37,075 bases of DNA from Chloroflexota bacterium. GTDB lineage: Bacteria; Chloroflexota; Anaerolineae; Aggregatilineales; Phototrophicaceae. Below, piece by piece: positions 35,373-37,075 of the stretch; positions within the stretch are counted from its first letter, which is position 1, and each line of letters opens with the position of its first letter. Under the pieces are notes generated by a model that worked only from the letters and a program-made list of their open reading frames with translations, did not search any database and had not been told where the DNA came from. Where the stretch lies: the NCBI GenBank assembly GCA_026707745.1, contig JAPOWG010000058.1:1-37075 (forward strand), written 5' to 3'. A program made the translations under genes and the position numbers.

Positions 35373-35464
35373 TCGGTCGCATTCAGTTTCAGGGATAGAC
35401 CAGGCCCTTCTGCCGTTCGGCAATCGACTAGGCTAAGCAAGCCTACTAATCAGAGAGAGGTCAC
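35373..35464 (+). promoter_or_regulatory. Structured 5' leader of LRR-2, shared with 18896-19043
   Basis: A leader ending at the ATG, containing two small hairpins: tgccg-tt-cggca, and taggct-aagca-agccta. The copy at 18896 keeps both (tgcc-atcc-ggca and taggct-aagaa-agccta), with changes in or beside the loops. I do not match it to a known riboswitch class. No clear promoter is seen inside it. Confidence 0.45.
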
Positions 35465-37009
35465 ATGCTGCGACGAAATACAGTAGACGATTGTCGCTAT
35501 TCCTTTCTTGCAAGAAGGGCTGTAGCCGTCACGATTTCGTGGGTATTGCTCGCATTGGTCGCGGCGTGTGTGCCGATACCGACAGACCCCACCACGGCCC
35601 AAACGGTATCAGCAGACCCCACCACGAACCCTGCGATACATACGGATGCCACCACGGATGGGGTGACACAGACTGAGCCTCCCACGGACCGTGACGTGTT
35701 GGTGGCACTCTATCATGCCACCAGCGGCGACAACTGGGTGAAAAACGACAACTGGATGAGCGAGGCGCCGGTTGACAGGTGGTACGGTGTTGTTGCGACC
35801 GGCAATGATCGAGTCATGGAGCTAGTTCTCCCTGAGAACGGCTTGAGTGGCTCGATCCCGCCAGAGTTGGGCAACCTCATCAATCTGAGAACTCTGGACT
35901 TCCGAGACAACCTGTTGCGCGGATCAATTCCGCCAGAGTTGGGTGGACTTGCCGAATTGAAATGGCTTGAGCTTTCAGACAATTGGTTGCGGGGGACAGT
36001 TCCACCTGAGTTAAGCAAGCTCACCGAGTTGGAATGGTTGGGTCTCGCCCAAAACATGCTGACCGGGGCGATTCCGCCAGAATTGGGCATGCTCACTGAG
36101 CTAGAGTGGCTGGAACTCTCCGAAAACACGCTGATCGGGACAGTTCCGCCAGAATTGAGCATGCTCACCAGATTAGAGTGGTTGGGTCTCTCTGGTAACG
36201 GGTTGATAGGGATAGTTCCGCCAGAATTGGGCATGCTCACCAGGTTAGAGTGGTTGGATCTCTCCGACAACGGATTGACAGGGGCGATTCCGCCAGAATT
36301 GGGCATGCTCACTGAGCTGGAATGGCTGGAACTCTCTGAAAACGGATTGACGGGGACGATTCCGCCAGAATTGGGCATGCTCACCAGGTTGGAGTGGTTG
36401 GGTCTCTCCGATAACGGGTTGACAGGGGCGATTCCGCCAGAATTGGGCATGCTCACTAGATTGGAGTGGTTGGGTCTCTCCGATAACGGGTTGACAGGGG
36501 CGATTCCGCCAGAATTGGGCATGCTCACTAGATTGGAGTGGTTGGGTCTCTCCGATAACGGGTTGACAGGGGCGATTCCGCCAGAATTGGGCATGCTCAC
36601 TAGATTGGAGTGGTTGGGTCTCTCCGATAACGGGTTGACAGGGGCGATTCCGCCAGAATTGGGCATGCTCACTAGATTGGAGTGGTTGGGTCTCTCCGAT
36701 AATGGGTTGACAGGGACAGTTCCGCAGGAGTTGGGCGAACTCATTCAACTGAAAGTATTGTACCTTTCCAGTAACCAGTTGAGTGGTTCAATTCCGTCCG
36801 AGTTGGGCAAGCTGATCAACCTGACCATACTGGATCTCTGGGACAATGAGTTGAGTGGGGCGATTCCGCCAGAGTTGGGCAAGCTCACCAATCTTAGCGA
36901 GTTGTATCTCTCGGAAAACCAGTTAAAAGGGTGCATACCCGAAGTATGGCGAAATGTAGAAGTAGGCGATTTGGAGACACTCGTATTGCCGTTCTGTGAC
37001 GAGGAGTAA
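35465..37009 (+). CDS. Leucine-rich-repeat lipoprotein (LRR-2) with expanded repeats
   Basis: 514 residues; AGAGG precedes the ATG. The lipoprotein signal ends VLLALVAAC and the mature protein starts CVPIPTDP, as in LRR-1. A Thr-rich linker, the DVLVALYHATSGDNWVKNDNW cap and about sixteen plant-type LRRs of 24 residues follow, ending with the CIPEVWRNVEV...LPFC cap. The middle repeats are encoded by 72-bp units that are identical or nearly so, pointing to recent expansion. Like LRR-1 it is predicted to be displayed on the outer face of the membrane and to bind an unknown protein or glycan. It has 83 more residues than LRR-1, mostly from the extra repeats. Confidence 0.93.
   Translation: MLRRNTVDDCRYSFLARRAVAVTISWVLLALVAACVPIPTDPTTAQTVSADPTTNPAIHTDATTDGVTQTEPPTDRDVLVALYHATSGDNWVKNDNWMSEAPVDRWYGVVATGNDRVMELVLPENGLSGSIPPELGNLINLRTLDFRDNLLRGSIPPELGGLAELKWLELSDNWLRGTVPPELSKLTELEWLGLAQNMLTGAIPPELGMLTELEWLELSENTLIGTVPPELSMLTRLEWLGLSGNGLIGIVPPELGMLTRLEWLDLSDNGLTGAIPPELGMLTELEWLELSENGLTGTIPPELGMLTRLEWLGLSDNGLTGAIPPELGMLTRLEWLGLSDNGLTGAIPPELGMLTRLEWLGLSDNGLTGAIPPELGMLTRLEWLGLSDNGLTGAIPPELGMLTRLEWLGLSDNGLTGTVPQELGELIQLKVLYLSSNQLSGSIPSELGKLINLTILDLWDNELSGAIPPELGKLTNLSELYLSENQLKGCIPEVWRNVEVGDLETLVLPFCDEE
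36419..36706 (+). repeat. 72-bp tandem repeat (four units) within LRR-2
   Basis: Units start ttgacaggggcgattccgcc at 36419, 36491, 36563 and 36635. They are the same by eye apart from one substitution (aacggg to aatggg near 36703). Each unit is exactly one 24-residue LRR, so copy-number change by recombination keeps the frame. Confidence 0.9.
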
Positions 37010-37075
37010 ACCGTAATCTTCTGCAAACCGGGCCGTTTCATCTTCTGGGTCTGATTGGTCCGCCAAGCCCCACAT
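37010..37075. other. Right edge, no feature
   Basis: 66 bases after the LRR-2 stop; no hairpin or gene start recognised. Confidence 0.4.

Noticed and set aside
35713..36744. 343-codon minus-strand frame with a perfect internal repeat
   Set aside because: It is the reverse reading of the LRR-2 repeats; periodicity comes from the real gene.

Overview
The window looks like an accessory chromosomal region of a Chloroflexota bacterium, most like Caldilineaceae. This is inferred from gene content: plant-type leucine-rich-repeat lipoproteins, secreted proteins with Thr/Pro/Asn-rich linkers, a GAF-PAS-kinase-receiver-winged-helix fusion, and several IS1595-family transposases. There is no rRNA, tRNA or single-copy marker to confirm it. 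Base composition is mosaic: the sensor kinase (7.5-10 kb) and the helicase/methylase block (27.6-32.4 kb) are clearly GC-richer than the small-gene regions around them.

Layout. 0-3.5 kb: a secreted nuclease-fold protein that has lost its catalytic residues, two small membrane proteins, and a gene-poor stretch with a 101-bp direct repeat. 3.9-7.2 kb: three tandem IS1595-type transposase genes in different states of decay. 7.5-10 kb: a one-protein two-component system. 10-15 kb: non-coding sequence with three scattered copies of an unnamed repeat family, a Pro/Thr-rich membrane-anchored protein, a DUF4349 lipoprotein and two small DNA-binding-like proteins. 15-23.3 kb: a string of exported proteins and lipoproteins, many broken by frameshifts or in-frame stops, plus a membrane protein and a first LRR lipoprotein. 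23.8-27.5 kb: HNH-type proteins, a coiled-coil protein, a DUF2513 protein and a DUF433 antitoxin.

27.5-32.4 kb is a decayed defence block. A full-length SF2/SNF2 helicase with a C-terminal DUF3883 domain is followed by a DUF1156 methyltransferase cut off after its SAM-binding motif. Around them lie a collapsed DUF5615 toxin and a HigA-like antitoxin fragment. Between helicase and methylase, on the opposite strand, are two copies of a compact unit: a sigma70-like promoter, an identical 7-bp hairpin and an intrinsic terminator, read here as a tandem pair of small RNA genes.

32.8-33.4 kb is non-coding and holds five blocks of tandem repeats with a strict or near-strict 10-bp period, about one helical turn. 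33.8-37 kb holds a truncated glycosidase start, a short lipoprotein, a diacylglycerol-kinase-family enzyme, and a second LRR lipoprotein with four 72-bp LRR units in tandem. The 5' leader of this LRR gene is duplicated, with a lost start codon, at 18.9 kb.

The best candidates for something undescribed are the tandem small-RNA pair, the 10-bp phased arrays, and the family of lipoproteins sharing a 'CVPIP'-like mature N-terminus.
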